Positions 49,488 to 60,701 of a stretch of DNA of 64,000 nt are shown piece after piece (position 1 is the stretch's first letter; every line of letters begins with the position of its first letter). The translations under genes were made by a program, and so were the position numbers. The notes under the pieces are model-generated. The model was given only the letters and a program-made list of their open reading frames with translations. It was not told the DNA's origin and did not search any database. The DNA is from Neopestalotiopsis rosae (lineage: Eukaryota > Ascomycota > Sordariomycetes > Amphisphaeriales > Sporocadaceae): positions 7,440,001-7,504,000 of the forward strand of contig JALGAS010000001.1 of the NCBI GenBank assembly GCA_023078685.1, given 5' to 3'.

Positions 49488-50225
49488 TACCCTTTTAAAT
49501 CCCCGATTTATCGTAAATTTAGCTATTTAAATTAAAATCTGGTAATTAGCAAAATATGCCTTTTTTAGGGTTTATTTTATTTTAATTACGATAAATGCCT
49601 TTTAATCCCATTTATTATAGGAAATTTTGCTATTTGCCGATTAGCAAGCTTTTTATTAATTTATTTATTATTATTTTTATTCGAAGCCTTATAAATAATT
49701 TTAATCCTTCCTTATTAAATTTTTTAGCGTAATTAATAATTATAAATATTTATATAATAAAGCTTTATTTTTAATAACGTAATTTTAGCGTTAATTAAAT
49801 TAATCGTTTATTTATTATTATATTCGATAATAATAATATTATTATTTAATTATATCGATAATTTATTTAATAATCGATTAATAAATAGCGTTTTTAGCAA
49901 TTTATATTAATATTAATAATTTAGCTTTTATAATTAAAATAATAATTATATTTTGCTTATTTAATCGCTAGCTAATTAATCCTTTAAATAGCTTGATTAT
50001 AAATGCTTAAATGCTTTTACGGTTAATATTATTATCCGTAAATAATATGTCGTTAATAATTATTAAATTTAAAAATCTTTTTATTTTAAATAAAAGTTTT
50101 TTAATATTAATTAAATAAATTAAGGCTCGATTAGCGGCGTTTTAATACGCTTAGCTTAAGTTATTAAGGAATCGAGTTAATTTAGCCGTTATAAATGCGA
50201 TATTTAATTTCGTAAAAACCGCAGC

Positions 50226-50383
50226 TGTTAGACCTACGTCTGGCATTAGCCACTAGTGTGGCTAAAGTGTGGCTGTGCTATACTCCCGGCCAAAGGCTGG
50301 GATCGCCCAGCCATTAGGTAGTAAGAGGAGTATGCTAATATAACACTCTCTTTTAACCCCAAACTGTGGTTCTCAGCCTCACA
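50226..50383 (+). repeat. 158-bp solo LTR-like insertion with TSD GCAGC
   Basis: The sequence begins TGTTAGACC and ends CTCACA, and is flanked on both sides by GCAGC (50221-50225, 50384-50388). Its base composition is normal, in contrast to the RIP-ravaged element around it, so it arrived later. I do not recognise its family. The size suits a short LTR or TRIM. Confidence 0.85.
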
Positions 50384-50388
50384 GCAGC

Positions 50389-50679
50389 GAATAATAATAA
50401 TCCGATTTTTTTTAATATTTTTATATCTCGTGCGGAAGCGCTATAATAAATTAAAGCATAAATTTTTTAAAATTTATCGGCGTTAAATAAACCTTTTTAT
50501 TTTTTGCGAATTTAGCGATTTTTTTAAAATAAGCTTTTTAAAATAATTAAATTATCTTAAATAAGCGGTTTTTAATTATTTTTATTCCTAAAAACTATTA
50601 TATTATAACGTGGTCACCCTCCCGGTCCATCGTGCCAGCTGCCACCATAAACCGGTCTTATATAATGTCCCGTACGTAC
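50389..50679 (-). other. Family-2 element internal DNA between nested LTRs
   Basis: RIP-damaged to about 50610, then a sudden switch to normal composition. No readable protein. Confidence 0.5.
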
Positions 50680-50684
50680 GTAGA

Positions 50685-51196
50685 TGTAACGACTATACTA
50701 CGGGTTTCTAGAATAAACCTGAGTATAAGAGGTGTTGGGGGTTTATGCTAACAGGGAACGCTAGCCAAGATACTGAACTGAGCAATGAGTAACTGAAGAT
50801 GGTGGTCCTGAAATGATTCACAAGTGTAGTCGTCAAAGCGTATTGAATGCTTCACCTATGGGTAAGATAGATGCTTAGATTGATCACTGAGGTAATGACT
50901 GTCTATGTAACCGTAGGAAATCCCTCCCTAATATATCCATTCATTCCCTCACTGATGTTTGCTTGGATCATACCAACAAGTATGATCCCCTTTGTTCTTG
51001 GATCTTATGGATCACAATGATCCTTGTGATCCATGCCAATGGATCATTGCCAAGGCCATGATCCTGTCAACACTTGTTGACAGCTGGCGGGGGTGGCTGG
51101 GTCTTTTGGCCAGGGCCGTGGTCACTGCCCCGCAGCATACCTTCTTAAGCGCCAACACAGTTGTTTGTCCTTCTGCAAGGGTGCATGTTCGTAACA
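50685..51196 (+). repeat. 512-bp solo LTR with TSD GTAGA
   Basis: It begins TGTAACGAC and ends GTTCGTAACA, with GTAGA immediately on both sides (50680-50684, 51197-51201). The composition is normal and not RIP-like. It carries a cluster of four hairpins. No internal retrotransposon sequence remains, as expected after LTR-LTR recombination. The ~75 bp on each side (50611-50679, 51202-51275) are also undamaged. Confidence 0.85.
50965..51082 (+). repeat. Four tandem hairpin-forming inverted repeats
   Basis: Hairpin 1 has 9-bp arms GGATCATAC / GTATGATCC (50965-50988). Hairpin 2 has 9-bp arms GGATCACAA / TTGTGATCC (51009-51032). Hairpin 3 has 11-bp arms with one mismatch (51041-51064). Hairpin 4 has 8-bp arms TGTCAACA / TGTTGACA (51065-51082). 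The first three share the GGATCA...TGATCC core. Confidence 0.9.
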
Positions 51197-51201
51197 GTAG
51201 A

Positions 51202-54200
51202 GTTAATACCGTAGCTTTCAACTTTGTCATTACCCCCCCGTATACTGCCGCACCTCACTAATTCGTGAACGAACCGTTGCTTATTCGCCTTCGTATTAAT
51301 ATTTATTCGTTCTCGCGTCGTCCCATTATTACATATATTAACTCGCTATTATTAATTTTATATTTTTTTTAAATATTAAATTAATTAATTAATAGCCTCC
51401 GCATTTTTATTTTTATACGCGATAATTACGTTATTAACGTAAAAAAAAATTAATTTTTTTAATAAACGTATAAAATTCGTATAATATTTGCGTATAGCTA
51501 ATCTCGGCTAAAGTTTTTATAAATTCTTTTTATTATAATAATAATAATATTCGTAATTTATAAAATACCTTTTTTAATAATTATATAATATTTTTTTTCG
51601 GTATTTATCGGGTATTTTTATAAATATAATTTAATTAATAAAAGCGTATATAAACGCATTTATTACGTTATATTAAATTAATTTAAAATCGAATTTCGCT
51701 ACGATCGCGATTAATATACGGAACGATTTTTTAGCTAATATTACCGTATAAATTTCCTAATTTTAGGATTTCGCTTATTAATTATCGCGAACGACGAATT
51801 TTATTTTATATTTTTAAAATTTTCCGTATTTATTAAATTTATATATATATATTTATATATATTTAAAAATTTATTTATTTTTTATTCGTAAATCCTTTTT
51901 ATTAATTTTAATTTATAATTATATAATTTTATAATTTTATAAATAATTAGCTTTTATTTAAAAAAATAATTTATTAAATAAATAATAATATAATTTTTAA
52001 TATTATTTGAAAAAAAGCGGGAAATTCCGCTTTATAAATTTTTATTTTTTAATAAAAAAAGCGTTTTATCTTCGCTTTATCGTTTTAATTATTATTTTAT
52101 CCCATTTTAAAAATAGCTTTATAATTCGCTAAAAAAGCCGTTTGCTATAAAATTATTTTAGGTTTTTTTTAATAACGCTATATTTTTAATTATAATCGCT
52201 TTTATATTATATATTAATAAAGCTAATAAAAATATTTATAATAAAATTTAAAAGGTAAATTTCGCGGTAATAAAAAAATATAATTTATCTTTTTTATTTA
52301 GCGTTATTTTTTCGCTTTTTTAAATATTATTTTTATTTTAATTATTTTAATCGTCGCTTAATAAAATAGTTTTTACGGCGGTATTTTTATTTTTTAATTT
52401 TAATAAAATATTATCGTCGGATATTAAATAATTTATTACGAAATCGGCGATAAGCTAAATATTAATATTTAAAAATTTATTTTTAAATATATCTTATTTT
52501 TCATCGTATAATTCTTTTTCGTTTATAATTATATTTTTTATATTAATTATTTTATTTTAATTAAAAATTTATATTTAATAAATATTTAATAATTTATATT
52601 TAATTAAATATTTTATTTAGGCTTTAAATAATAATCGTTATAAATAATTAAATTTTTATTATACCGTTAGCGTTATCGCGTACGCTTTATATTTAAAAGC
52701 TTTAAAATAAATTTAATTAAATTTATAGCTTAAATTTAGAATTTTTTTTAATTTTCGCTATTATTTTATAAAATTTAAAATATAATATTCGCTATCGGGA
52801 ATTATAATTCGGAATACGGTTATATAAATATATTGCTATTTTACCGATTTTAGGCTATAATTAATAAAAAGGTTTTGCGCTAATACGCATTATACGTTCC
52901 TTTTTTTTAATTATACCCTTTAAACGTTTAATAGTTCCGTTTTAGCTTTTATATATAATATTAAAGGCTCGAGCTTAATATATTTATTTTTAAAATATTT
53001 TTTAATTATTTATTTAGCTTAAATAATTTTATTATTATATTCGATAATTTTAATTTTAATATTATATTACGTTTTTATTATGCTTAAAAATAGCCGGAAA
53101 ATATTAATTAAAATAATAATAATCCGTTTCGTAAAATAATAATTTTATATATATTTAATTTATCGATATATAATTAATATTTAAAAAATATAATTATCGA
53201 TTTTTTTAATATAATCGTAAAAATTTATAATTAACCGTTCGCTATAATTTTTATTAATTACCCGCGGTATTCGCCGTAATTAGCGTATAATTCTTATTAA
53301 AGCGCAAGCTTTATATTTTATTATAATAAATCCTCGGATTTTTACCTTTTAAAATAAATAAATAAAATATTTAAAAGCTACCGGGCTTAAATATTTTATT
53401 TTATAATATTATTTTATAGCTTTATTAATTAATAATAATTTTTTTATTTATATAATATATTTTTTTATAAATAGCGAATAATGCTAAAAATAATTCGTAA
53501 AATCGGTATTTAAAAACGTATTATTCGTATTAATTTTAAAATATATTAATTAATAATTTATTTTTTCGGCGTAATATTATAAAGTCGTTTTTATTATTTT
53601 AATAATATTTTTAGCCTTATAATTAACGGAATAATATTAATATAATTAATAATTTAAAATAATAAGCTATATCGTTTAATAATAATATTTTAAATCCGAA
53701 TTATACGGTTATTATTTCGTATTTATAAATAAATAATTTTCGATCGTCGGATTAAACGAAATCGTAATCGGAAGCTTGCTTATATTTTATAAACCTTATT
53801 TCCGCGTTAATAATTAAAATCGTTATCGCTAAATTTAAAATAATTAAATAACGTAAAAAATAATTTTTTAGAAATGCAATAAAGCTATTTTATATATTTA
53901 TTATTAATTATCCGTTTTATTAATTTATATTAATTAAAAGCGATTTTTTTTAATTATTCGCGGTATATTCGTTTTATTATTCTTTATCCTTTTTAAGCCA
54001 CGGATTTATCCTTATAAATTAATATTTTTATCGAAAGCCTTGCTTATACGAATAATAATATTTTTATAAAAAACAAAGCTAAAAAGTATTTTTTCGGGAA
54101 ATATATAAAAGCATTTTTTTAAAGCGTAAAAAAAGTTATAAAATTAGATATTTATTATTTTTTTGCCTTTTTTACGTAATTATTCCACTTTCTTTTATAT

Positions 54201-55170
54201 AAACCTGCCGTATTTAATTAAAAACATATATTATTTTTAACGGGGCGAGTTTCCTTATTTTAATTCCCGTTTTAAAGCTAATTATTAGCCTTTTTAGCGT
54301 ATATTATAAAATCTTTTTTTTTTAATTTTTATTTTTATAAATTATTAAATAGCTATATTTTTACGGAAATTATTATTTATTTCCCGATATATTAAGCTTT
54401 TATCGGAAATATTTTGCTTTTTATAAATTTAATAAAAAGCTGCTTATTATAATATAATTAAAATAATTATATTTAGGAAATTTATAAATTATATTAAGTT
54501 ATTTTATATTTTAACGATTTATTTCGCTTAGGCTTTTAGTATTATTATTTTTTATTTATTAATTTAATTAGCGGCTTTTTTTAAAAATTTTAAAGCTTTA
54601 ATAACTTTTTTATATTATTTTTTAGCTTTTTTTTTTCTTATTTATAGCTATTATACCGTAACGGGCCTTTAGGTTTTTATATTAATCGTATAATTATTCG
54701 TATAAAATATAATATATAAAAAAAAAGGTTAAAAATATTATTATTATAATTTATCGCTTAAATTCTTTAATCGCAATATATTATTTAAAATATATTATTT
54801 TTCGGTTTCGGTAATAATTATAATTAAGGTTAAATATCTTTTATCCTCCTTTTATAAAATTTATAATCGTTTATTTTTTATTTTCTTTTTTTTAAATGCT
54901 TAAATTACTGCTTAATTTAGCCGCTTTTTAAAATATAACCGCAATTTTCGTATATTTAGTTTTTTTAATATCCGGTTCGGTTAGGCTTTTAATTAAAGTG
55001 GTTTTATTTTTAATATAATTTTTAAATCCGATTATATTAATTTAAATTTAAAACGCGTTTTTTTAATCGTTTTAATCGTTTATTAATTTAAAAAATGCCG
55101 TTAAGCCGATACCGGATTCCTTTATTATTATTATTTTCGTAGCTTTAGCGGAAGTAATAAAATTTTTAAT
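51202..55170 (-). other. Internal region of the family-2 element
   Basis: Almost 4 kb of extremely AT-rich DNA with stops in all frames. Integrase-like traces lie near 52900 on the minus strand. The last 300 bp (about 54870-55170) match 59036-59337 inverted, so this is the 5' leader region of the element. Confidence 0.65.
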
Positions 55171-55405
55171 TATTAAATAAAAAATAGCTTTTTATTGAAA
55201 TTTAAATTAATTTAATATTAAATATTAAATTATAATATTATTTTAATTTATATTAAGCGCCTTTAAATTTAACGAAATATACGCTTATTTAAATGGCCCC
55301 GGCTAATCCCCGGGAGGCCTTATATATTTATTTAAATATTATAATATTAATTAATATGTGCTTAAGCACACCCTGGGGTATGGGTTTATAGTCCACTATT
55401 TAACA
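55171..55405 (-). repeat. Family-2 LTR (5' LTR)
   Basis: 235 bp. The right end TATTTAACA is intact while the left end reads TATTAAATA. The right half is less mutated than the left (for example CCTGGGGTATGGG near 55371-55383). Confidence 0.85.
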
Positions 55406-55410
55406 TTATA

Positions 55411-56368
55411 TAATAATTAAGTGCAGTAATAAAATATATATAATAGAGCAGTATTAAAAATATATAAAAATATATAAACCTTTTGCCAATAAAGAAGCGG
55501 TGCAGGCTGGGCTAGACTAATGTAGTGAGAACACGCAAGCTATAAGTAAGAGAGAGACGATAAATACCACGCACTTCATGCCAACGCAATACATTAATGT
55601 TTGAATCTCTTCTAGGCCATATCGGTTAAGCCAGTCGGTGCTGTACAGTTGCTCGCACGAGCCCGGCCCATTTCGCCAAGTCCTCTGGCGGGCTGCCATT
55701 GGTGGTCTTCCACCAAAACCCTTTATGCGTAGCAGTCAGGCTAGGGTTCCCAACTCATGCATGGCTCACTCTGGTGTTATTTGGCGTACCGTGTTGAGCT
55801 CAGTGGCGAGTCTGGAAGGGCAGAAGCGACCAGCAAGCCCCACGAAAAAGCGGACGCCAATGTTAAATATGGCGTTAGATAGGCGTCGACGTACTGAAAA
55901 TTGTACATAGTAGACGGACGACTCAGCGACGCTTTTCCAGCGTCGTAAAACGACATGCATCCATCATATCTGATTTGTGGGGGATAGATAATATAGGTAA
56001 GTGTGCCCTGGGGTGTTATAGCGCCATCTCGGAAGCGAGTCCCGGGACTTCTCCCGGCGATAATTCATCAACAACTCGTATCGCCCTTATAACGTAATGA
56101 CTTCGTATATTATAATCACCAGGTCTACACAGCAGGTTAGGTACTTACGACTCAGTCAATTGCCTAATACAGCGGCTCGGAAGGATACGGTCAAATTAGG
56201 CTATTTGCACCAGAAGTAAAAGTGTGGGTTTAGTCAATGCACCCACACACCCATATACGCGCACCGATTTCCTTATTTACATTATAGAGAACCCCATCCG
56301 GGCCCAGGCGTGCCGGGCAAGGCCACGCGAAAAACACCTGCCAAACCGGACAGCTTCACCAACGATCA
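55411..56368. other. Gene-poor DNA between element and GH12 gene
   Basis: Normal composition from about 55480. Open frames of 60-90 codons on both strands (55638-55910, 55766-55960) show no family features. It may be the remnant of a lost gene. It also carries the 3' flank of the GH12 gene. Confidence 0.5.
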
Positions 56369-57190
56369 TCAAACGTTCACCTCAGCCTGGAGGCGCGAGA
56401 CGGTAAAGGTGGCATTGGTGCCCGTAAAGGCCTCGCTGCCGAATTGGTCGACTAGGTCGGTCGCATTAGTGCTTGCCCTCTTGCACACGATAAGAAGGGA
56501 AGATAACTCACTCAGGAGGTACTGCGTACTCATCGGGAACGCGTATTTGGTGTTGAGGTAACGAAAGAAGTCAAGAATATCGCCGGAGAAGCTAGAGATG
56601 GCGTCACTCGAGGTAACGAAGCTGTAGACCTTCATCGCGCCATTATAGCCAAAGTAGAGGTCAAACGAGTGGCCAGCCAGCGTCACAGTCTCGAGCGCGG
56701 TGCCACTCTGGCTGATGGGCCAGACGCCGCCATAGCGGTTCAGCCAGATCATCAGCTCGTAGTCACCGCTGGAGTGGTCGTGATTCTGGTCCGCCGCCGT
56801 GAACAGGTCATAGGCCACGTTGGCGCGGAGGTCGGTGCCCGTATAGGACCAGAGTGCCGACGTGGGCAGCGACTTGATGTTGCTCACCAGCGGTGGCGTG
56901 AACTGGCGCCCGACGTAGGCGTACGACTTGACATTATTCTCGCCGCCCGCCCAAGTCCATGTGGTGCCCCAATTGATTCCGCCACCGTTCGCCGCGCCGT
57001 AGTAGTAGGTGCACTGAGACCCTGATGTCGCCTGATCACGACCCCATAGATTGTTGAGAATGTCGTACCCGTTCTCCGACGCATACGCATACTGTGTGCA
57101 CAGCGAGTCCGCAGCCGCCTGGGTGGGCGTCTGCGCTGCGACGCCCAGTGTCAGCGCAAGCACCGCAGCTCCGCAGCACATCAACTTCAT
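56369..57190 (-). CDS. GH12 endo-beta-1,4-glucanase / xyloglucanase
   Basis: Two exons (57190-56512, 56451-56369) give 253 residues, the usual GH12 size. Signal peptide: residues 1-19 ([19 protein letters not shown]). The GH12 core shows [15 protein letters not shown], then the nucleophile segment [18 protein letters not shown] and the [10 protein letters not shown] block. The acid/base Glu lies in FGSEAFTG of exon 2. Both catalytic glutamates are therefore kept. The enzyme would be secreted and cut beta-glucan or xyloglucan in plant walls. The 60-bp intron (56511-56452, GTGAGT donor, CTAAT branch, TAG acceptor) has no stop and a length divisible by three, so retention would still make a protein of 273 residues. 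It is the only intact-looking gene amid transposons. Confidence 0.93.
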   Translation of the reverse strand: MKLMCCGAAVLALTLGVAAQTPTQAAADSLCTQYAYASENGYDILNNLWGRDQATSGSQCTYYYGAANGGGINWGTTWTWAGGENNVKSYAYVGRQFTPPLVSNIKSLPTSALWSYTGTDLRANVAYDLFTAADQNHDHSSGDYELMIWLNRYGGVWPISQSGTALETVTLAGHSFDLYFGYNGAMKVYSFVTSSDAISSFSGDILDFFRYLNTKYAFPMSTQYLLSELSSLLIVCKRASTNATDLVDQFGSEAFTGTNATFTVSRLQAEVNV

Positions 57191-58801
57191 GATGACAATT
57201 GACAAGGTCGATAGGATGTTTATGTGGTTTGTGAGACTTCTGTACGGCGCCGCGGTGAGGTGTAAACGCCCTCTTCGTGACAGAAGACGGGATATATATA
57301 TATGTATGTGTGTATGTGTGTGCGCGCGCGCGCGCACGCTCGTGCGTATGTTATATCTCTCAAAATGTTCCCCCAATGGCATTATTTCTGGACTGCATAC
57401 TGGGCTAGCCTATCAAGGAGATCTGCTACAAACACGGGAGACTCCATGATTCATTGGTCGTAAAAGAAGAGCCTTTAATCAAAGGATTGACTGATACCCA
57501 CCGGCATGCCTATGCCAAGGCTCTAACAAGTGGTAATTCAACCAAGGAAACTGGTTTGCACGGAGTTGAAGTGGGCACCGGCCAAGGCGACAAAGTAGCT
57601 TTTTGGACTCCGGACCGTTTATCGCCGTCCGATGGGGGAAAGGCGGGATGACATCCCGGAGAAGGAGCACTGGGTGTCATTAAGATTATAAAGAGCGGAA
57701 CTCCCCCGAGTTTCCCGGAATAGCTTAGCGCCCCTATGCAATCATACAAACACTCGCCGGGAAAATCGCGAACCGATCGGGTATACATGTCCCTGCTTCT
57801 TTGAATTACTGAAATACCGCGGAGTTTATAGGATTTCGGCCTGGTTCGGGATTTCGCTCCGGCCGCTAGGACCATTTTCAGCGACCTATGGCTCTTGCCC
57901 CTCCGGACACTACAAAAATGGATTATACGAAACGATGCTTTTATATAAAATGCCACAAGTTACCTAATCATGCTGGGAACTAGCTATCCTCTGCATGTCT
58001 TACCTTTTATCAATATTATTATCCGATGTGGTATGGTGTTAAATATGCGGTAGCATACGCTAATATTTTACAGTCTTTGCAATTAGATTGCGTATAAGAG
58101 TTGAATAAGCCTTCGAACCTTTCGACCGGATTAGCCTGGATCAACCTAATTAGCGGCAGTAAAGAAAGTAGGCAAATTATGAATTTTGCTTCGTTACGAT
58201 TTTGTAAAAAGGGCTGAGCAGAGGCCATCATGCTAGTTTTTGGCCTGACCTCGTGAATTAAAACATTTTAATCGAGATTTAAATTACCCGGGAAATAACC
58301 ATTTCTTATCTTATTATCCCTTAAGTTTTATTTGGGAAATTATCATAATTAAAAGAGCTTCTTATTATAACTTTCTCGATATGCGTTGCAAAAATGTTAA
58401 TAAGAATTAACCACCCCTGAGAACTTATTAAAATCGCTAATTCCCGTTAATACCGCGCCGGATTATGAGTAGACTCTAGTAATTATGGATTATAAGTGCC
58501 AGTAATACTTCATGCAAGGATAAGCGCAGGGATAGCTAATAAATACTAGTTATTCGTTAGTGAAATCATGGCATATCGCAGTGGAAAGCTAGGTCACATA
58601 TATAATATTGCTTTAATAGCACTTTTACATTATTTCGAAGATATAGCATAAGTCGAAACGGCCGCAGCGGTATAATTAAGCCAAAAATGCCGAAATCCGC
58701 CTAATTTGCTACACCGCTCATCCCTAAAAATGCATTAGCGTGGGATCTCACACGTTCTTGCGATGTTATTAAGTCGCGTAAAAAGCTAATTAAATTATAA
58801 A
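57191..58801. other. GH12 promoter and gene-poor flank
   Basis: It includes a mixed dinucleotide repeat about 100 bp upstream of the GH12 ATG. Open frames at 57510-57956 and 58019-58231 have no recognisable features. Composition becomes AT-rich from about 58230. Confidence 0.5.
57291..57337. repeat. Compound (TA)(TG)(CG) dinucleotide repeat
   Basis: Alternating pyrimidine-purine DNA of about 46 bp passing from TA to TG to CG repeats, roughly 100 bp upstream of the GH12 start codon. Such tracts can form Z-DNA and vary in length. Confidence 0.85.
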
Positions 58802-59035
58802 TGTTAAATAATAGATTATAAAACCCATATATTAAGGTGTGCTTAAGCACACTAATTAATACCACGGTATTTAAATAAATATATGGGGTCTCCCGGAAAT
58901 TAGCCGGGATTACTTAAATAAGCGTATATTTCGTTAAATTTAAAAGCGCGTAATATAAATTAATATAATAATATAATTAATATTTAATATTAAATTAATT
59001 TAAATTTTAATAAAAAAGCTATTTTTTATTTAATA
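58802..59035 (+). repeat. Family-2 LTR, inverted third copy
   Basis: 234 bp, starting TGTTAAATA. It is the 5' LTR of a truncated element in the opposite orientation to 49252-55405. The matching leader continues to 59337, where it is cut by a family-1 LTR. Confidence 0.85.
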
Positions 59036-59337
59036 ATTAAAAATTTTATTATTTCCGCTAAAATTACGAAAATAATAATAATAAAGGAATCCGGTATCGG
59101 CTTAATAGCATTTTTTAAATTAATAAACGATTAAAATAATTAGAAAACGCGTTTTAAGTTTAAATTAATATAATCGGATTTAAAAATTATATTAAAAATA
59201 AAATTATTTTAATTAAAAGCCTAATTAAACCGGATATTAAAAAAACTAAATATACGAAAATTACGGCTATATTTGAAAAAACGGCTAAATTAAATAATAA
59301 TTTAAATATTTAAAGAAAATAAAAATAAAAAATAAAT
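59036..59337 (+). repeat. Family-2 element 5' leader fragment
   Basis: About 300 bp matching the reverse complement of 54870-55170. The element is truncated at 59337. Confidence 0.75.
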
Positions 59338-59781
59338 TATTGCACGGATATTATATAGCATCGGATAATGCATAAAAATAGCATTATAACGCATATTATA
59401 TCGTTATAATAGCTATAAAAGCTATAAAAATATCGGTTATTAACGATATTTTTAACGTGCGGTAAAACCCCATTAAATAATGGCTATTACGGTGGCAATA
59501 TTATAAGGTAGCCCCATTTAAATATCTTTTATAATATTTTATTATTTTTTTTAATTATAAATTAACCGTATTATTAATTAATTTAATTATAAATTAATTA
59601 ATTAATAATATATTTTAAAATATTCTTATAAGTTAATTTTCGGGTATAAAAGGGAGTTAGGTTATTTATAATTAATTTGCTTCCTTTCCTTTTTTAAGCT
59701 TTAATATAACCACGTTTTTTAGCTTATATTAAACGATTTTACGAATCTTATAATTAAACGCTTCTTTATAGTTAAGGTATA
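59338..59781 (+). repeat. Old RIP-mutated family-1 LTR, interrupted by copy B
   Basis: 444 bp matching the first ~445 bp of the family-1 LTR, with heavy C-to-T changes. It stops at ...AAGGTATA, exactly where the next intact LTR begins. Its last ~26 bp should lie on the far side of copy B, outside the window. Confidence 0.88.
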
Positions 59782-60252
59782 TGTTGCACGGATGTTATAC
59801 AGCATCGGATAGTGCATAAAATTAGCATTATAACGATATATAAATCGTTATAATAGCTATAAAGGCTGTAAAGATATCGGTTATTAACGATATCTTTAAC
59901 GTTCGGTAAAGCCCCACTAAGTGGTGGCCATTGCGGTGGCAACACTATAGGGTAGCCCCACCCAAATACCTTCTATAGTATTCCACCACTTTCCTTGATT
60001 ATAAATCAACCGTATTATTAATTAACTTGATTATAAATCAACTTAATTAATAATATATTCCAGAATGTTCTTATTGGTTGGTTTTATAGGTATAAAAGGG
60101 AGTTATTTTATTTGTAATTAGTTTACTTTCTTTCTCTCCTTAAGCTTCAATATAACCACGTTTTCCAGCCTATACCAGACGATTCTACGAATCTATAATT
60201 GAACGCTTCCCTGTGCCTAAGGTATATGATTACCCAATCAGACCTTAGAACA
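59782..60252 (+). repeat. 5' LTR of Copia copy B
   Basis: 471 bp, TGTTGCAC...TTAGAACA. It has little RIP damage and serves as the family reference in this window. Confidence 0.93.
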
Positions 60253-60264
60253 GGTTATGAGCCC
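60253..60264 (+). other. Primer-binding site matching initiator tRNA-Met anticodon loop
   Basis: GGTTATGAGCCC lies directly after the LTR. Its complement GGGCTCATAACC is the conserved anticodon stem-loop sequence of fungal initiator tRNA-Met, including the CAT anticodon. Elements with such a site (Drosophila copia, yeast Ty5) start reverse transcription from a cleaved 5' half of the tRNA, not from its 3' CCA end. Confidence 0.85.
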
Positions 60265-60701
60265 GGTCCGGTATAATACCATACTTGGATACCGGACTTT
60301 ATAATCGAAAACTATAAACCACGCCCGAAACGGTTATCCTTACCCGTTACAGCCACATAACGGCTAAAAGGTTAACTTTTAAGTTTCGGAAACGCGTTAT
60401 AGTGGCCGATTATAGGCAGTATACTGCATTATACTGCATTATAGGCTGTATACCTTAATAAAAGGTATAAATCGAAAACTATAGCCGCTCTCCCGAACGA
60501 GCTATAAGTCACTTAGTGTAGACTTCGGAATTCCGCTATAGTGGCCGATTGCTGCATTAGGAAAGCAGCGATTGCTACCCGTTTTACGGATCACTTATAC
60601 GATACTTTATCGTATACTTAAAGGTCTTTACCTTTATTTCGACGAATCCTTTACCGTTTGTAACGATTTGTATATCGTTATAACGGGAAAATTCAGGCAA
60701 A

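Larger units (their letters stand above)
49252..55405 (-). mobile_element. LTR retrotransposon, family 2, probably Copia, heavily RIP-mutated
   Basis: A 6.15-kb unit is bounded by two ~235-bp direct repeats (49252-49487 and 55171-55405) and by the 5-bp duplication TTATA (49247-49251 and 55406-55410). Next to the left repeat, the minus strand reads AAAAGGGTA, a plausible purine tract, so the left repeat is the 3' LTR. On the minus strand near 52870-52960 a Copia integrase-like string (NGTI.RLKGII.KKERIMRISAK) can be read in one frame. Stops fill the rest. Two younger solo LTRs are nested within it. Confidence 0.82.

Noticed and set aside
50965..51082. CRISPR-like array
   Set aside because: Eukaryotic DNA; repeats are inverted hairpins of unequal spacing inside an LTR, not direct repeats with spacers.
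49247..55410. Reading the AT-rich block as a centromere or mitochondrial insertion
   Set aside because: Direct repeats with a target duplication and integrase-like traces explain it as an LTR retroelement.
58019..58231. 70-codon minus-strand frame with a signal-like N-terminus
   Set aside because: Too short, in AT-rich flank, no supporting homology or splice sites.
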